Assembly (NCBI GenBank): GCA_003049485.1
Contig: PYST01000430.1
Location: 1-21,319, forward strand
Direction of reading: 5' to 3'
Origin: Ophioceras dolichostomum
Taxonomy: Eukaryota; Ascomycota; Sordariomycetes; Magnaporthales; Ophioceraceae
Length of the DNA: 21,319 bases
Position 1 is the stretch's first letter; each line of letters opens with the position of its first letter. The notes under the pieces are model-generated. The model searched no databases and was not told the origin of the DNA. It saw only the letters and a program-made list of their open reading frames with translations. Shown here one piece after another: positions 18,132 to 21,319 of the stretch. Position numbers and translations under genes: made by a program.

Positions 18132-20100
18132 CTTGGACCTCTTGAATTAATATTCGAACAGTAAAGGAACAAGGAAAAGCCAATGGGCGCGGCGCGGCGG
18201 CCGCCCGACGTTGCTGCTGGCCGCGCGTGAATGTGCGGGCCTTCTTCCACAGTCGTGATGGCGGCCGTCGGCGGTCGTGTTCCTGTTTGCGGCAGGTCGC
18301 GCTGGTCACGCCGGATACCCGTTCCCTTTTCCCCCAATCCCCAATCGAGCCCAGTATACTCGCAGATCCGACCTGTGCGGCGCGTTTATACCGACGTGCG
18401 CTGCGGTGCGGCAAGGAAAAGTGGCGAGGAAAGGCGGCGTTTGTGGAGTCGGTCGTACTCCCTCTTGGTGGTGATGCCTCCTACCTTTGCGCTGCGGCGA
18501 GACGGGGTTTGCCGTGGGAGGTGGATTTGGGGGGGATTGGGGAATGGAGAGCGCTGTGGGAGAGTGCTGTGGTTGGGACGTGGCACACTGCTGAGCCAGC
18601 CGGGCGGCGTTGTCTCGCGTCCAGACTGCCGGAACCAGGCTAGTGGGCAGGAGCGCACAGGGCAGCAGGCCAGATGCTGTGCACTGGAGCAGTCAGCGGA
18701 CAACAAGCCTGGCCGGCCTGAAGGTGGCCCAAATTCTGGAGTTTCAGGGGTGAGAGCAACCACTCTCAGAAAGTGGGTGGTACAGTGCGCCTTGGGGAGG
18801 AACGGGACGGTGCGGCTGATAAGTTTTGGGTCCACTCCAGCTTCTCAGCTCTTTCCTTTCCTCCTGGCTCGGCTGGGTCCGACGCCGTTCTTCGAAGGGT
18901 CCTTTCCCCTTCTCAGCGGGACAGATGAGCAATTGAGCAATTGATCTGTCGTGAGCCATTTCAGTCCAATGATCTCGACCTGCCGGTTTTCGTCTCTCCC
19001 CGCACCCGAATATCCGAATCCTGATAGTCGTTACCCAACCAGTCATAGGCCTTCGAGCCCGACGGCGAATATGCGCGTGTCTAGCGGTGGTTCCACGAGC
19101 GATAGCAACTAGCAACATGAACCAGACGGGACCGGTAATCATCGCGTTCCCCATAGGTCGGACGGCAGATTCCGGCTCCAAAGCCATTCCGGTCCCGAGG
19201 GCATCCATGCCAGCATTTTCAGGAGAGTTCCACTGCTGCCCAGTGCCCACAGGAAGGAGTGACAGCGGCCCAGGAGTCCAGGAACTCGTTCGCAAACACC
19301 CACACAAATGACATCATGCCCAATATGCGACGGACAGCTTTTCAACATCGTCCGCGAAGTGCGAGCTTCCGTCAATGGCGCTCTCCAGCCCTGTCTCCTG
19401 CTGTTGAGAGGCGTGGTTTGGCAATGCATTAGGTACGGAGCATTTTCACCTATCACACGATCTCGGCCGATGTCAGGATCGGCCGAGTCGTTGACGCTTG
19501 TGTCTTTTTGATTCTTAGCGAATCGAGCAAGCAGTGCGTGCCCGCCACATGCGAAGTGGTCGCTCGGATATCCGTTCTTGGTTCTTGGTACGGACGAACA
19601 CGCCCCACGGATACGCCCCACGAATATTGCACGGCAATCTCCAGGACCTCTGGCACAGTACCTATTTCTCTCCTTGCGGCAGTTGCATCCTTTGCTTCCA
19701 TGACGCTTATCATCTTTCAGGGGACCTCTGGGAAATGAAAAGACGAATGAGCCGACATTCTTTGTCCAGGAGGCATCTCAGTTGTCGACTTCCAGCAGCA
19801 TTGCATTGCGAACAGTGGTTGAGTGGTTACTCGGATCGCGAGGGACCCCTGGTGCATGCCAGTGTAAAAATCCCCCGGAGCAATTTTTGCAGCTTGCTGA
19901 CAACGGAGGTCGCCGAATGATTGCAGACAAGCACACAGTGCGAGGCCTTGGTGGCTCCCAAGTCCACAATATTGACGCGGTTGCCCACCCCGCCTCCAGC
20001 GCTAACACTCCCTGTCTTGTTCGCTTGTTTCTTCTGAATTCTTTCGCGAGGATTAGGGAATTGGAGTAGGGAGGGTACCGTGGGTACCACCCAAACGTGC
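18132..20100. promoter_or_regulatory. Upstream region of the transcription factor, first 2 kb
   Basis: No supported gene. Open frames of 100-240 codons occur on both strands but overlap one another, have skewed composition and show no domain or conserved motif I recognise. The region probably carries the transcription-factor promoter and leader. Large upstream regions are common for fungal regulators. Confidence 0.4.
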
Positions 20101-21319
20101 ATGGCCGGACACGAGATTCCCCCGACAGACACCGACAGACAGGACAGGCCAGGCCCATATGGTGCTGGCACCCTCCATCAGATAATGTAGGCATCAAGAG
20201 GCACCGAGCTACCCGCCCTCAGTTCCCGTCGACCACGGAAAAGGGAAGGATATAACGAGCGTGCGAAGAAAGCACGTACATATCGACTGCTGCTGATGAG
20301 AGGAAATGGATTACGATGGGGGCGGGTGGCTGGATGATTGGAAATCCTTCGAGATGGGATAAGCAAAGCTAACATGGAGCAAGAAAACCCGAGCACACGC
20401 CTGTTCGTCTGATGAGCAGTCCGTGTCTCGAAATTGCACGATCGCGTTCCTGCTAGAACCCGCCGCCCGCCCGACGACGCCTGTGGGTGACCGCGTTCCG
20501 ACCCGTCACTTCTCACCACAAGAAAAAGAATAAAAACCCTCACGACAGAAGACATACCACGGGCTGGTGGAAACTGATGGAACCGGGGCCCTTGAGGAGG
20601 GAAAGAACCCGTCGGCGTTGAGTGCTTGCTGCTTGAACTTGGACCTCGGGCGGGCTTTGACTCATGTCGTCCAAAATAGCTCACCACGGAGGAGTGGAAA
20701 AAGAAGCAACCATGCTGGCCTTGCAGCCGCTGTCGGTCACCCAATGACAGCCCACCATCTCGCCTGTAATTCCCCCTCACTGGGCATCTCCCTGGCCTGT
20801 CCTCTTTTCATCACCTTCTTTTTCTCTCCGAGTCTCCTCCGGATGGTGGGTGAGATTCTTCACACTTTTGCGCGTGGCTTTCTTCTCTCTCTCCCCTCTC
20901 TTCTTGAAGGTCCCCTGGCCCCCGTCACTTCAGAGTTCTGACCATCCTCGCTTACAGTTGACCAACAATGTTCATGGGAGGATTTTACCACGAGTGCATG
21001 CCCCTCATCATCATCATCCATACATGTTGTCCAGTTGCCAGTCACAGCTTCGCAAGCACGCATTGAGCACATGCACATCGACGAGCTAGGCTGCCGTACC
21101 CTGGAAAAAACCGAAGCGGCCAAAATCTCACCAGTAACGACCCAGGACATCCCATCCTAGCCCTATCCTTCCTATCCTATCCTGGGTCCAATATTCCTTT
21201 TTCCGTTTTCCGTATTTCTTTTTTCCTCCTTCCCGCGCTGTCATGGCATGGACGTGGAAAGTCCCTTCGTATTTGAACGAAAGCAGGCTTATTATGCGTA
21301 ATCCTCCCCCCCCCCCCCC
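20101..21319. other. Gene-free right end of the window
   Basis: No gene is recognised. CCTATC repeats at about 21159-21184 and a pyrimidine-rich tract at about 21196-21238 resemble a fungal promoter, possibly for a plus-strand gene beyond the window. The sequence ends in a run of 14 C (21306-21319). Confidence 0.4.
21306..21319. repeat. C14 homopolymer at the window end
   Basis: Fourteen consecutive C residues form the very end of the sequence. It may be a real tract or an assembly/contig-edge artefact. Confidence 0.9.

Noticed and set aside
18744..19307. 187-codon minus-strand open frame with a short hydrophobic stretch
   Set aside because: No family signature; overlaps other open frames; composition typical of random GC-rich sequence.
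20178..20780. 200-codon minus-strand open frame near the right end
   Set aside because: Arg/Ser/Pro-rich, no domain, no intron signals and no homology that I recognise.
1..21319. tRNA genes or transposable elements
   Set aside because: By eye I found no cloverleaf-compatible B-box/T-arm context, no long terminal repeats and no transposase motifs; a tRNA scan and repeat search would be the decisive check.

Overview
The window looks like nuclear DNA from a filamentous ascomycete (Pezizomycotina, probably Sordariomycetes; species not determinable). The reasons are short GT-AG introns with CTAAC/CTGAC-type branch sites, well-spaced single genes on both strands, a fungal Zn2Cys6 plus MHR regulator, a KEOPS subunit with low-complexity expansions, and a GC-rich background with pyrimidine tracts and microsatellites. 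There is no operon logic, no tRNA or rRNA that I can see, and no transposon.

Layout: (1) 376-1116 (+) is an intact GNAT acetyltransferase, convergent with (2) 1596-2222 (-), a small acidic protein of unknown function whose first codon is unclear. (3) 2759-6520 is a block of three broken genes: a P-loop nucleotide kinase-like gene (-), a plant-type asparaginase/isoaspartyl-peptidase-like Ntn hydrolase (+), and a tandem-HIT plus class II asparaginyl-tRNA-synthetase-like gene (+). Each carries in-frame stops and/or frameshifts, and each stop is one C-to-T change away from a sense codon. (4) 7411-8312 (+) is an intact two-exon Tim17/Tim22-superfamily (TIMMDC1-like) mitochondrial membrane protein. 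(5) 9660-11507 (+) is an intact mitochondrial proline dehydrogenase, convergent with (6) 11958-13000 (-), the two-exon KEOPS subunit CGI121. (7) 14649-18131 (-) is a four-exon, about 1010-residue Zn2Cys6 transcription factor. (8) 18132-21319 shows no recognisable gene and is probably long upstream regulatory DNA, ending in a C14 run that may be a contig edge.

The intact genes are ordinary and functionally unrelated. The unusual part is the decayed block. It pairs an Ntn asparaginase-like domain with two HIT domains and an AsnRS-like catalytic domain that has no N-terminal anticodon-binding domain. The asparaginase part may have been joined to the HIT-aaRS part as one polypeptide, since a phase-compatible intron can connect them. 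Class II aaRS paralogs activate amino acids as adenylates, HIT proteins of the HINT type hydrolyse aminoacyl-AMP, and T2 asparaginases cleave Asn or isoaspartyl amides. The combination therefore suggests a small-molecule aspartate/asparagine amide-handling enzyme. In this genome it appears dead or dying, and its asparaginase nucleophile position is Ala rather than Thr.
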